Assembly (NCBI GenBank): GCA_023653785.1
Contig: JAMKCH010056606.1
Coordinates: forward strand, 45,319 to 109,318
DNA from: Ophioderma brevispina
Lineage: Eukaryota; Echinodermata; Ophiuroidea; Amphilepidida; Ophiodermatidae
Length of the DNA stretch: 64,000 nt
Reading direction: 5' to 3'
Part shown: positions 49,137 to 63,079 of the stretch, one piece after another
How the letters are laid out: the number at the start of each line of letters is the position of its first letter
How positions within the stretch are numbered: position 1 is the stretch's first letter
Made by a program: the position numbers and the translations under genes
The notes under the pieces: model-generated
Database searches by the model: none
What the model was told of the DNA's origin: nothing
Seen by the model: the letters and a program-made list of their open reading frames with translations, nothing else

Positions 49137-49245
49137 ATACTGCTCTAGCTATATAGCTTGCGAACTGGAGAAGATCAACGCTCTCATTGAACGTGTCCAA
49201 CACAACGTGACAGGGCAACGGAAATGAAATTTATGCCCAAACTAG

Positions 49246-50739
49246 TAGTCGGGAGGAATTGTGGGTGCAGGGTGGAAATGGAGTACAGACTTTTTCCATC
49301 GATCGATTTTAGTTAATGAGGACCTAAGCAAATAATTTCTGGAGGGTGTGCAAAATTCCGTGCAGTGCATTTTCTAGAAATCCAATATGGCCGCTACCAC
49401 TCTCAAATTCATTCAAATGGCCATAATTTTATGATCTATATCCAGGTTTTTAAACCCGAGGAATCTACTGGACAGGTTGTTGATGTGATTTGATCACAAC
49501 ATTACCATCAAATCCAATATGGCCACCCCGAAATCCAATATACCCCAAAATCATCCAATTGACCATAACTCATCAAGTATTTGTGATAGAGGCATAATTC
49601 TAGGCTCTATACCCAGTAGGAACTCATATCTGGCATTCGAAGTGTGTTAACATGCTTACCAATCAAGATGGCAGCCAATATGACTGCCTTTCAAGATCTT
49701 TAAAACCTACAAATTGTCATATATTCATAATATATTGGCCGCCATTTTGAATTTTAAGCATGTTGTCAAAACAAAAATACCAAATACGAGTTTGCAATGT
49801 TCAAAGACATAGATCTTATATTTTAATAATCAATTTGGATGCTATAACTAAATGCAATACAGATGTATCGTAATTTATAGGTTTTAAAGAAGCTAAAAAG
49901 GCAACCATATTGGCTCCCATCTTAAAATTTTTGCATGTTAACGAAACAAAAATGCCAGATAAGGATGTCAAATTGTCAAATTCTTATCCCATACCTTCAT
50001 TTACACCTTTATAATAATAATTAGTTGATGTAACTACATATAATATAGATATAATATATGTTTTAAGTATCTTTAAAGCAGGCTATATTGGCTGCCATCT
50101 TGAATATAAAAAATGTCGATCACAGAGAAATGCCAAATAAGGGTTTCTAGTGACCAAATACATATATCTCATAAGTGTAGAGCATAAAACATACATATAG
50201 ACACTAGATACAAGCCTCTACACTGCAAAATGTGGAGAACACTTGACATGTCTGGATGCGTTCAAAATGCATTCTAGAGGTGTTAAAATAACACTTGCAG
50301 ATTGTGTTCAATGGTAACAGATTTTGGACACCTGCAGAACATGTTTTATGTGTTTAGGATTAATTCTGCATATCATAAATATGTATACTGGAGGAGTTAA
50401 GATCATTTTAATGATTCCGAGCGCATATTTGACTTTTGAGCAGCCATATTGTATTTTTGAGGCAATGTAATGACCAAATTACATTATTAACACTTCATCG
50501 TGCGTATCAACACCGGAGTACCGCAAAAAACTGTCTCTATCAAAAATATTTAAGGTATTTTTAGTGATTTTGGACATGGAAGCAGCCATATTGGATTTTC
50601 AAAAGTGCCACTGCACCAAATTTTGCACACCCTTCAAAAATTATTGGCTTAGGTCCTAATAAACTAAAAACTATCGATATAAAAAGTCTGTACTCCATTT
50701 CCATCCTTCAGGCTGTGTGCACAAACTTCCACCTGACTA
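49246..50739. mobile_element. 1.5 kb TIR element with internal tandem repeats
   Basis: The ends are long inverted repeats (about 130 bases), for example TGGAAATGGAGTACAGACTT on both sides and AATCCAATATGGCCGCT against AATCCAATATGGCTGCT. Outermost bases are TAGTC and GACTA. The flanks suggest a TAG (or TA) duplication; copies 1 and 3 of the tandem unit lack the insert. Inside, diverged repeats of about 175 bases start near 49735, 49910 and 50090, each opening with ATATTGGCYGCCATCTT-like sequence. No transposase was found. Confidence 0.8.
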
Positions 50740-52742
50740 TAGTTTGACACCTAAAAGAAAACAACTATCAAATTGAGACCCGAAGGATGATCAGATGTGG
50801 GCCAATGATGAATGTTTTCGTGCCAGACATTTAGACTTTATGGTGAATAAAATTGAAGCCCCTTGCGCCTTTACACAGGGCACTTGATGACCAGTGTAAC
50901 TGACATTATCGGTCGAGGCTATATTATCTGACATGCCTCGACGATGGACGCTCGACTTTAGTCATTGTATTTAGGGCATTTACACTGTATGCGCAAACCT
51001 TGTTCCAATACAGCAGCTTACAGCAACTCAAACTGATGACTGGTGTTCATCAGACAAAACAGAATATGTCTGTTAAAACGCTACAGTGCGCATACGACTA
51101 TAGTAATTTCATTTGAGATTGTTTTCGTAAGTAACATCCAAAAGCTGATGTCGAGACGGTTTAAACTTCTTTTCACGTGTTTGCTATCACTGGACATGAC
51201 TGCAGATGTCATATCTCCGAATAATTATGTTCAAAAGTGACGTATAATAACCTGGCGGAGAGGGTAAATTTTAACTGAATACTTTCCCTCTACTCCCGCC
51301 ATAGGAAATTGACTAGCATATTACGTGCATAGACATTGATTCTGATGTGTCTTCTTTTGCTCGATGAGTATACCTTAAATCTGTCCCCCTCGGTTGAGTA
51401 AGATTATTATCATACTGCGATGCCATTATTCCACATAGCGATCAAATCATTCATCTTTTGGCGATGCCTCCGAGGCTCCGATCTATTCCAAAATGTTAAA
51501 TGAGAACATACTCGATTTAGTTGTTATTTTTCACACTTTTTTTAAAGCGTATATGCCGCTCGCTGTTCCGAAAACGTCGTACTGAAGAATTTCATTTCGA
51601 GCCCACCTTCGAAATAAACGATTGCGATATTACATTTTAATAAAACGAAACCTTCGGAAATTAGAACAATGCACTTCGAAATAAACAGATGGAATCTGAA
51701 GTAACCACCCTCGAGAATATACCTTCGAAAAATGGATCGAAATGGATGATCCCTAAATATATAGGCGTTAACAACAGCATGTTTTAATGATCATAATGAT
51801 GAGATTATGGGATACTGCCAAGTTTGATAGAGGTTAACCCGTAACTGGCACAGATAGACACACAAAATGTATAATGCAAAATTCACATAAATTATAATAT
51901 GTAAATGCTTCATCGCTTCCATATCTCCTTTTACAAGATATTTCCTGGTGTTACCGTGCCATGTTTCCCGATTTAATTTGATATCAACATGTTTCTGCAT
52001 TCCTCCCTATGCTTGCGTGTAAAAACTATAGCAGACCCCAGGGTCTGAGACAAAACACACAATATGCATGACGAGAACCTCGGGACGGATGGCAAAATGG
52101 CAACCGAAATAATTCGTAACACGCATTGTCAAGCTGTGACTTGATTTCGCGCATATATTTAATTTAGAAATATAACAATCATAATTTCAGAATTTTAAAT
52201 ACGAAATCCGTACGACCAGTACTGCCAATGGAAATATATTCGCACGTGCATTATTAAAAACATTGCGTTGATGTGAGTGAACGGATTCATCTGATTCATA
52301 TTGTTCTTACTGTAAGGTGTCTGAAGACTTCAATTAAGTAATCCATTTACATTATTTTGATAGAATAGGCGAACTGCTCTAAAAGTAAATTATAAAAACA
52401 TATCCAACCTTATAAGTTCACTTTCGCTCCATTTCATTATAAGACATTTACCTTAATCCATATGCTGAACATTATCTACGAAAAGGTGTAGTGTTGACAA
52501 GGGAATTGAAGGACTTCTTGAATAATAACGGGGGATTGAAGGGTAGATAAATAGGATAGGGACGGCAAAAAAGGGAGGAGGGAATTCGAAAGGCAAGATG
52601 TATTGAAGACCCAACAGTCATATGTTGTATATTGAGATAAAAAAGGTAGAGCAAATAGGAGAGAATGAAGATGGGGCCACGGACCTGCTTATTGACAGAA
52701 AGCTGAAGGAGAAACCCCACACGTAAGTACGGGCCTATATTG

Positions 52743-53021
52743 AAAGGAACTGGCAAAAACGCAGCTTCTCACTTATCTAATGTGTATTTCTAAAAGAGCT
52801 TGTTTCAAAGTATTTAACATCCCTAGGATAGGACTCAAGTATCGCAGCTACACCCACGTCTTGTAATATTTGACAACTAGAGGACCCACACACGTCTACT
52901 GCATACAATTGCACATTGCTTCAACTACAATATAAAACGTTAACTAACTGAGGTTAACGCGGTTAATACAGCAATTCGATATGCGCACATTACGTGTTGC
53001 ATATGCGTTAACATGTTGAAA
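52743..53021 (+). repeat. Duplication 4, left copy
   Basis: Repeats at 53317-53595 (offset 574) with a few substitutions. A 275-base stretch (53022-53296) absent from copy 1 of the tandem unit, followed by 20 T (53297-53316), separates them. Confidence 0.9.
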
Positions 53022-53316
53022 ACAAGAATAGTCTTTAAAAAAGACAATCATCGCGTTAGTGGCGTTGATGGGTTGAAAACGAGGTACATGAAGAAGTACA
53101 CAGTTGACCATAACTTGTTGTGCATAAAATATTTATTATGAGAGTGTACAAAAATAAAATGAGTTGACATTTTAAGGAGTTTGCAGCGTGATTCGTTACT
53201 AAGGGATGCACAAAAGCTGATTTCTTTGCTCTTAGTTACAAGCGCGCTCTAGCAGCCTGTGTCGTCGTACAACGCACAAAAATGAAAAGCGTATGCTTTT
53301 TTTTTTTTTTTTTTTT

Positions 53317-53595
53317 AAAGGAACTGGCAAAAACGCAGCTACTCACTTATCTAACGTGTATTTCTAAAAGAGCTTGTTTCAAAGTATTTAACATCCCTAG
53401 GATAGGACTCAAGTATCGTAGCTACACCCACGTCTTGTAATATTTGACAACTAGAGGACCCACACGCGTCTACAGCATACAATTGCACATTGCTTCAACT
53501 ACAATATAAAACGTTAACTAACTGAGGTTAACGCGGTTAATACAGCAATTCGATATGCGCACATTACGTGTTGCATATGCGTTAACGTGTTGAAA
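53317..53595 (+). repeat. Duplication 4, right copy
   Basis: Begins directly after the T20 run and continues collinearly with copy 1 of the tandem unit (near 43070), while the left copy is collinear on the other side. So the array has a single-copy equivalent elsewhere. Confidence 0.9.
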
Positions 53596-56500
53596 AAAAT
53601 ACATCACTTGTGTTGTATTAGAGACTGTTTATGCAACCACACTCGGCTCTTTTCCGGGTTCTTGTTCACCCGTTCATAATAATACCAACTCAATTCCAAT
53701 CGTCTCTTTCATCGTCCTGTGTCCAATAACTAAACACCTCAGATTAGTACAACTGTTCGAAGATAAGACAATAAGTGTGGAAAGGCATTGTCTGTGTGTG
53801 AGACTATTATTGTTTTTTCTACTCGATTTCACGATTCGGCTCTAGTTGTAATTCGACACCATATTCGCGCATTTCCGCCCCCTTGGTGAGAGCTGTACGG
53901 TTGATAAAACAGGTGAAATTTGATTCCAAAAGAAACGGCTTTCTGCGTCGCTTAACATAAACTGTTATCTAGAATTTTGTGAATGCACGTCTTAAAGGAA
54001 ACTGGGTATCTGCAAAACAAATCTTTCATATTTTCATCCCGTGCCACACATCATCTAAATTATACAGCACAGATGAATATTGTGCCGCATACCACAATAT
54101 GTGTGCTATCTACTTAAGATAGCATCAGAGCGAGATACAAACCAATCTAATTTTACATTGCTTCGTTGCATCCATATTGGTACTTAAGGATATTAAGTAT
54201 ATGGGAAATTAAAAGAACCGCATGACCTACTGGGATAATCGTACACATTACCTAAGTATTGTTTTCTGTGTGTACAAAGCATCATCAAATTCATTTTTTT
54301 GTACTTTGAATGAGCACGACACATGGAAGACCTCTTTAAGATACAATTTCCCAATTATAATGCATTGTTGATATAACACGTTTTATTGCATAAACACTTC
54401 AAGTAGTACTGTTCCACTCTTGTTTGCCGGTTACATTTCCCGGTTGAACTATATATTTGATTAAATGTCAATATGTATTTATATCAGGTTGAAAGAAGGC
54501 GACAGTTGAACATATTGGAAAGTCAAACAAGAAGCATGGTTACATATCGCTAGCTGTCCGAAGCATGATTATACCCACAAAATGTGCACTTTCGCAGTTA
54601 TGAGCAATGATTAAGATATACACTGGAGCTAATTATTCTCGAAGAGAGACTAAATCTAAAATCGGGTTTAAAATAGAGTAAACCTATAGTTGACATGATT
54701 CAAAGCTAAAAATACCTTTTCACGTAAATTCCAATGGCAAAATTTCAATTGGTTGTCTTTCGTACAAAAAAAATCCTTCATACGATCCCCTCCTCAGCTT
54801 CGCCAGAAAGATTGTTTAACCAGATCCATTAATGCATTCTAACGACCCCATACTTACACACGTATCAGCATTGAAAAGGTTAAGTTGTCAAGAAAAGGGT
54901 CTTATTTGACAAATTCAAATGAGTCATGCAAATTGTTTTTTTTTTATCATTCAAGAAAATCCAGCTTAACTTTATACCGTTTAAACAACATTTTTAGCAT
55001 TAAAATTATTTTTTTATCAACATAGATATTTCATGACATAAAATTTCACTTTTTAAAATTGCATGAAAAATCCAAGAATGACAACATTGTCCTTAATTTG
55101 TAACTTTTAATGCATTACCAATTAAATTTTAGTTGGGGTGTCGAATTAAATGACGATTTATGAATTTATAGTTTGTTATGAAATTAGCCATTTCCATAAA
55201 ATGTCAAGCTAAGAATGCATTATTTGTCATTTACATGTAGTTTGTCATAATTTGTCACACACTTAAAATGCCAAATTAACGACAATTAATTTTGTCATTT
55301 ATTACTTTTTCATGCATTTTCAAAAGTGAAAATTGTATATGTCATGGAAATATATGTGATGATAAGAATTTGTTTGAAAGCTGATAAATTTTTAATTCAA
55401 CATTTTAAAAAACATTTTAGCTTTATTTTCTTGAATGATCAAGAATTAATTGCATAGCTATTTTTTGTCAAATAATACCATTGCTGATATGGGTGTAAAT
55501 ATAGGGTCGTTTAAAGGGTTTGGTAGACAAAATTGTTTCGTGCCCTTTGTGTGCTGAGTCATGACCAGTGGCGTAACCAGACGTTTTCACTTAATGGGAC
55601 AAGCGGGGGAAACAATATATTTTGGAGGGGGTAGGGGCTGACATTTTTATCAATGTTTAGTGATTAAATGCTGATTTTAAATGTGTCATATTGGTAGTTC
55701 GTGTTATAATGGATTTTCTTGATCAATTATTTCTTTTCTTGATTTTATGGGGAAGAGGGGTAGGATGGAGAGGGGCGAGGTTTTTCAACGCACACTACTG
55801 GTAATGACAAGGTCTCTCCACTTTTTTACTTTTTAAAGTTAGCATAGGCCCTAAGCATACCATGCTAACGGATTGTAAAAAAAAAAATCAGAGGGACATC
55901 AAGAACATGGTACCCGGTAGACCAAATGCCTACAGTAGGGAGGTTGCGAAGAACAATAAACGTCTAACGCAAACGCCTATTCATACGCCTATCTATTCAA
56001 AATCACACTCCTGTGACAAGATTTTCGATAGACAGGCGTAAGAATAGGTGTTTACGTAAGACGTTTACAGTTCTTCGCAACATCCCCACTACGCTCATAC
56101 CCGCTCCTGCAAATCATGGTGCATTAATGTGACTGTTTTTGTTGGTATCCATTGGTAAAACTGCGCTGCAGTGAAAAACCTAAAATGCATTAAGAAACTC
56201 ACATCTACAATGTAACAATTGTCTTGAAACAGCGAGATTCCCAGGCTTTTAGAGGAAATGAAAAGTTGATGGATTCCTAAGGTAACCTATCAATCTATAT
56301 CTCGAGAATCGATCAGCTCGATAACCTGAGCTGTTTACTCTTGTTTGTCATACATGTAATGTTTCAATACAAGTGTATCACAGCATAGACAAAGGACTTC
56401 TTGCATTTTAACTCCATATGCATACATGCAACATTACCTATCACCCCAGATACAAGCCAAATCTCTGATGCATCCAGCACATTAATAATGCATGTATACA

Positions 56501-59451
56501 GTCCGTCTAAGTGATTTCAAACCTAATACTTGCTGGAGATAACAGTTCATACGTATTTTCATCACAAGGATGGGTGATTCAATGCCCATGTGTTTGTTCG
56601 TAACGACTAACCTGGGAGATGGACTAACCGGAGACCCTATAGACTAACTGAGCCCATTAGTCAGCAAATTAATCCAATATGAACATGATGAATGAATTTT
56701 TCAATGTACCTATGATGATGATGCCTGGTCATGTTTATGCAACACTGGGCTGTTTCATTTGATATCTACAGGCCCCCTGTTTATGATTTAGGTAAAGTCT
56801 TCCACTGGGGGAGTATGGATATCAGATTGAATAGTCCATTGGACAACTGCATTTGAAATCCACAGCGCACGAACAGCCCACTGGTCAACTACATTTGAAA
56901 ATGCACAGCCCCTCTGAGGAAGACTGATAAAGTCTCCCACAGTGGGAGTATATATTCCAAATAAAATAGCTCATTGCATAACTTAATTTAAAATACGCAC
57001 TCCCTCTGTAGAAGAGTTTGGTATAGAGTCATTTCACAAGAGTAAATTATGGAATTCAAATGTCCCATTGAACAGAATAAGAGTTTTACTTACCATATTG
57101 TATAACGTTTAATTCCCAGGCTGGAGTAAATATTTAATTAACAAGGCATACTATGCCATTACTGAAACAAGTCTTCACGTCATATATAGTCCCAACCTTT
57201 TGGATATCGTTGAGATCGACCTAATTCTAATCCAGACGTGGATATGCCCCCAAATTCCACATGAATTTGTTTGGTATACGGCATTCTAGGATCGCATCCA
57301 CGATTTATTACTATCTTCTGTAGATAGCTACAAGATTATTTGACCTCTCGACTGCAGTAAATGTTGACTTACGCATTGGGCGGTTTGAGACCTTCACTTT
57401 CAACACACTCAATAAATTGGCGTTAATTATTTGTCCAAACTCATCAACTTGAAAATGATCTCGCTGGTATCTTTCATCTATTTTTGATGTGCTTATAAAG
57501 GAGCCAATTGACATAGGGAGTATTGAACTACGGTCATCTCTCGGTCCGTGTCGTAGTTGTTTATTAAGAAGTAGCATCGAAAACTGAGCCTACGGCTAAA
57601 CATAGCGTAAAATTCTCTATTACAACGGTGTTAAAGGACACAATACCTTCTTTTCCCTTAATTTCCACACAATTCTAATTTAATTTGATTAAACCTAATT
57701 ACTAATGCACCGAGAAAAGTCAGAGATCTTCTCACACAAAACAAACAAGATCATTGATTTCGCATCTGTATGCCTTGCAGAACAAAATAAAAATTATTAT
57801 GTAACAAAATAGCACATTGACATTTTGTTACCATATACATCGTGTCCCAATGATAAAGCATAATGTAAATGCCATTCAAAATTAATTATACCATATTTTC
57901 ATTTGTCCATATGTCCATTTTATTATGTCTGAATATTTTTCTATGGCATTTTATCCTTTTAAGTCTATGTGTATCCATTGGAAACTTGTATCGGGGAATA
58001 GAAGAACAGATTTGGGAACAGACGGTTATATGATTTTAATAATTATGAATTTATACTTGGTTTTGCCCTCCTCCCCCGATGCATGGGGATTACTGAACAA
58101 CAACATAGAAGAACATGCCCACCGTCTAATACTATTGATTCTGGTAACCGTCTTGGAATAAGTTTTGAAATGAAATGAACTTGAAATCGTTATCTGCTAT
58201 TTAGTGTTATTTGATATTGAATGTAGTGATGATCATATAATTACACTGTGATCTCATAATATTATCTACTATACAGACTCATTAGACTTACATTATGTGA
58301 TCTATGTCACATGATTTCAATTAAAATTAGAGCGTGCAGTGCAATTATCTTCATATTATTTGTTTTTATTTTGTATAGTTATTTAACATGTGCACAAATG
58401 GCACGGTAACACGCTCTGAGTTCTTGTGACATTTTCATCAATAATATTGTTATTACAATACAAAACATTTTGTATGAAGATTATGGTGGAATAAACTTGA
58501 ACTTGAAAACAAAACAATGACCAAATGCGTTCAATATGACACAAGGCGACATGTTTATCTATCAGAGTATAACTACTGGACCACGTAGACTGCAGCGCGG
58601 GAATATTATACGTCCTATACATTATGTATTTGGCGCAAAACTCTCTTTTTTCCTTAAAGCCAGGCGATGCAGCGATCGCATGGTAATTGACATTGCGTGC
58701 AACCTATTTATCTGCCCTTTTGTTAGAGATAATAAGTTAGCGTGGTTATCCTGAAAATAAGAAACTCTTTCACCGCTCACTCTAAACTAAATTATCAGAT
58801 TTAGTGAATATTGGGATATTATAGGTACCAATTTGAAGGACCACTGGAATAAATCTTACTGGTGAAAAGCTAGTTGATACAACTCTGATGGATTCAATCT
58901 GCAAAGATAAACATATACCATGATGCATTGCGTGCAGGGGTGCACATGCAAAGGGTAAAGGATTGCTCTATATAGCTATATAGCTAGAGAAGGGGAGAAG
59001 ATCAGCGCTCTCATTGAACGTGTCCAACACGACGTGACAGGGGTAACGAAATGAAATCTATGCCAAACGAGTTGCACCTAAAAGAAAACAACTATCAAAT
59101 TGAGACCTGAAGGATGATCAGATGTGGGACATGATGACTGTGTTTAAGTGCCAGACATTTAGACTTATAGTGCATAAATTGAAAGCCCTCGCGCTTTACA
59201 CAGGGCACTGATGACCAGTGTTAACTGAATTATCGGTCGGGGCTATATTATATGACATGACTGACGATGGAGCTCGACTTTAGTCATTGTATTTAGGGCA
59301 TTTACACTGTATTGAGCAAACCTGTTCCAAACAGCAGCAGTTTACAGCAACTCCAAAACTGACGACGAGTGTTCATCAGATAAAACAGAATGTGTCGGTT
59401 AAAACGCTGCAGTGCGAATACGAATAGTTAGGGTTTAATAGTCATTTCATT

Positions 59452-60741
59452 ACAACCCAGTCCGAGTAACGCGACTGTTTTTCTTCTGTGCGGTTTCTTT
59501 CTTCTTTCTGTCATCAGCTAATATCTCCGACATCACATGCTATAATATTGGAACCAAACCTGGTGAAAGGACAAGTACAATACACACAAACTTTTGACAT
59601 GACCAGATTGGGTCAAAGGTCAAGATAGGATCACCGTGATTAACAACGTTAACAATGCAACACATCTTATTATATTTAGCTCAACTCTCAAACTAAATAC
59701 TGTCATCTTGTAGGACTTGATCAACACTCCAAAAAAGTTAATACGACTTTTGTCATATGACGCATAATTTAGGGGTCACGGGTCCAAATACATCAAATTA
59801 CGTTACAATTTAAATCACACTCTTCTACAGATTACTAGTATGACATGTGACTCATTTGTGTGGTGTACTTTGAACCCCCCTCCAAACATTTACTTAATGA
59901 AATTTTGATCAAAGGTCATCGGGGGTCCCAGTACGGTCAAACATCCTTACTGTTTGTAAAATTAAAACCAGGTCAAATATGAACAGCTTTTTAGATTATA
60001 AGCCCATCCTGTAGGCCTTGAAGAGGGGTCAATAAAGTCCATCATGAAAAAAAAAAAAAAAAAAAAAAAAACCGCATCACTTGACCCTGGCCGTTAGTGG
60101 TCAAGGTCAAAATACTTCAATTACGTTACACTTCAAAAAACTACTCTTCCTACAATTTACATGGTATGATCATGTTACTCATGTATGTTGTGCAGCTTGA
60201 CATCCCTTACAAAAATTACTAATAGAAATTTTGATCAAAGTCGTCCTTGGTTCACTAATGTCAAACTCCTTCTGTGTTAATAAAATAACTAGACTGCCGC
60301 TGACATTTGAACTGAAAGACCTGATACAAATTCTAAACATGTTTGAAAATATTTTCGAGGTTCACATGTCATGAAGAGGTCAAAGGTCCAATTTTTCAAA
60401 TGCTCCGAATGCTGAGGTTTGACTGAATGATCCTTATGACATTCTAAACTGTTGAAAATATTTTAGAGGTCACAGGTCATTAAGAGTTCAAAGAGGTCAA
60501 TTTTCAAAATGGCTTCCGCGCGCGATCTGAAATTTGACTGAAATGATCCTTATTACATTCCTAAAAGCTGTATTTTCGAGGTGAAAGGTCATTAAGAGGT
60601 CCAAAGTTCAAACTTTCAAAATGCTCCGATGAGCTGACGTGTGAAATGATCCTTATGACATTCTAAATGCCTAAAATATTTTCAAGATCAAAGGTCTTTA
60701 GGGTCAAAGGTCACTACCCCTCGACTGTGTTCAGATTGTCT
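59452..60741. repeat. Insert rich in AGGTCAAAGGTCA-like repeats
   Basis: Absent from copies 1 and 2. It has two diverged units of about 310 bases (near 59760 and 60080), separated by a run of 25 A (60047-60071). Four units of about 110 bases follow (starting near 60357, 60464, 60576 and 60686), each with GATCCTTATGACATTCTAAA-like and GAGGTCAAAGGTCA-like blocks. Direct repeats of RGGTCA with one base between lie near 59611, 59908, 60376, 60466, 60578, 60685 and 60701. Confidence 0.75.
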
Positions 60742-61249
60742 CCAGATCTAGTTTGAGATTGTTTTCTTAAGTAACATCCAAAATCTTATGTCGAGACGGT
60801 TTAAACTCCTTTTCACGAGTTTGCCATCACTGGACATGGCTGCCGGATGTCATAATATCTCCTAGTAATTCTGTTCAAAAGTGACGTATAATAACCTGTC
60901 GGAGAGGGGGAAATTTTAACAGAACGCTTCCCTCTATTCCCGCCATAGGAAATTGACTAGCATATTACGTGCATAGACATTGATTCTGATGTGTCTTCTT
61001 TTGCTCGATGAGTATACCTCAATCTGTCCCCCTCGGTTGAGTAAGATTATTATCATACTGCGATGCCATTATTCCACATAGCGATCAAATCATTCATCTT
61101 TTGGCGATGCCTCCGAGGCTCCGATCTATTCCAAAATGTTAATTGAGAACATACTCGATTTAGTTGTTATTTTTCAACACATTTTATAAGAGCGTATATG
61201 CCGCTCGCTGTTTCGAAAACGTCGTACTGAAGAATTGCATTTCTACCAA

Positions 61250-63079
61250 TTTCTACCAGTGATTTTATTTTTTTTAAATTTTAAAAGAATGAGTTCACTC
61301 AATCCCAACAAGCACGGGGCGATGGAATTCCTTCACGATTTCTCAGAGATGGTGCAGATTTGCTAACAAACAACACTACCCCCTATTGTGAATGTTTCTA
61401 TTACATCAAATGTTGTTCAAGGGATTTTAATTGGGCACGTGTAAGAGACCATTATTTAAAAAATAGTCGGTTAGAGGTCGGTAATTACCGACCTGTGAGT
61501 ATTTTATGCGTAGCCTCAAAAATACTGGAAAAAGCAGTGTACATTCAACTGGAATCTTATTTGAAAGAAATAATATTCTATATGATTTTCAATCTGGGTT
61601 TAGAGGGGGGTTCTCAACTGACACTTGTCTGATTCATCTCAACTGATTCATCCAAAATCAAATTTCTAATGGGTAATACACAGGTATGGTTCTGTTTAGA
61701 TTCTCCAGAACCTCGCACTGTTGACCATGTTATTCGCTGCAAAAAGCTTCAGGCAATGGGTGTTTCATCAGTGGATTGGTTTTTAAATCTTATTTAATGG
61801 CAGAACACAAATTGGTTAGTGTGGAATCAATGTGTTCTGGATTCGCTCACTGTGTCTTGCGGGGTCCTCAGGGAGCAGTTCTGGGTCCAACTGTTTGTTT
61901 CTTTGCTATGTTAATATCTGGTCGCCGTGTTGATCTGCAAACCTTGCTAACGCTGATGACAGCGCTTGCTGTATCCGGTAGAGATCCTGATAGTATTGCT
62001 AGTAATGCTTGGAAGAACTTGAGACATGTAGACATGGGGTTAATCGATAATAAATTATCTTTGCATTTAGGGAAAACAGAATGCATGTTATTTGGTCCTA
62101 AACGAAAACTCGCAAAGTAAAATCTTTCAATGTCCACTGTATGGTAAACTCTGAATACAACTCAGAATGCAAAGTACCTTGGTGTAAAATTTTGGATGTA
62201 TCTTAACCGTTGAAAAGGTCTTGGGAAGTCTTAACAAAGCTGGTCTAGGTTAAAGTTTTCTGTATAGGTAGCGGGATGTCTAAATAGGCAGAACACGTAA
62301 AGTCCGATGTTCCACACTCATCGTAATGTCATTTTGATTATGCATGTTCGGCTTGGTTTTCAACATGTTCAATGCTTCCTCAATATTTAAAAACAGACTT
62401 CAAACACTGCAAATAAAATTGTTAGTTTATCTTAGAATTGAGCCCCCGCAGCCATGTGGTCAAAAGAAAGGGATAAAATGACCAGGTAGCCTACACAACT
62501 TTACTCTGCCAAGAACTTAAGGCCAAGCTAATAACTCTTTCTTTTATACTGGATTCAACAATTGAACAGCTACCAAGGTTTATCAAGCAGAAAGAAATTT
62601 TCTCATTCAAAATGGCAGTCAAAAACATCTGAGGGAACAAGCCTTGGCAGATGAATTGTGATCTGGTGTTATTAAATTTAATATTCCTTTTTGGTTGCCT
62701 TCATGTATCACATATCATGTGGCATATACTTTGTTATTTAACCTTTTTATTAATTTTTGTGGGGGGGGGGGTTACTTTCTTGTATTTGTAAGGTTGTTTT
62801 TTTCTTTCTTGCCGGCTTGGTCTCCAGTTTGTCCCCAGTTTGTGTTTTTCACTTAGGGCCCCATTGGAAATAGCCCTCCCCCCCCCTTTTTGAAGAGGCC
62901 TTTTGGGCTACCCTTGGTACTCAATGGTTTAATAATCTATATCTCACGAAGTCGTCAAATTTGAACTGGTAATTTAGTGTGCAATACTTATCATTATTCT
63001 TACATTTATGGTGTTTATATTTTATGTGCTTGATTTTAATGTATTTTTTAATCTTGGAGTACTGAATAAATATGAATAA
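61250..63079 (+). mobile_element. CR1/Jockey-like LINE fragment
   Basis: Interrupts copy 3 of the tandem unit. The reverse transcriptase shows 'NYRPVSILCVASKILEKAV' (about 61482-61540), 'GAVLGPTVCFFAML' (about 61876-61917), an A-D-D motif in a shifted frame (about 61952-61960) and 'DNKLSLHLGKTECMLFG' (about 62045-62095). These are typical of CR1/Jockey-type LINEs and unlike the LINE at 9101 and 29975. Several frameshifts make it inactive. The 3' end near 63079 carries a short GAATAAATATGAATAA tail. No endonuclease is present, so it is 5' truncated. Confidence 0.85.

Larger units (their letters stand above)
47936..58146 (+). repeat. Tandem unit, copy 2 (about 10.2 kb)
   Basis: Second head-to-tail copy. 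It is longer than copy 1 because of a tRNA-containing TIR element (48749-49136), a 1.5 kb TIR element (49246-50739) and the T20-joined duplication (52743-53595). Minus these, about 7.75 kb remain. It shares small differences with copy 3 against copy 1 (for example GAAATCTGAAGTAACC near 51690 and 63170), so copies 2 and 3 are probably the closer pair. There are many one-base indels relative to copy 1. Confidence 0.85.
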
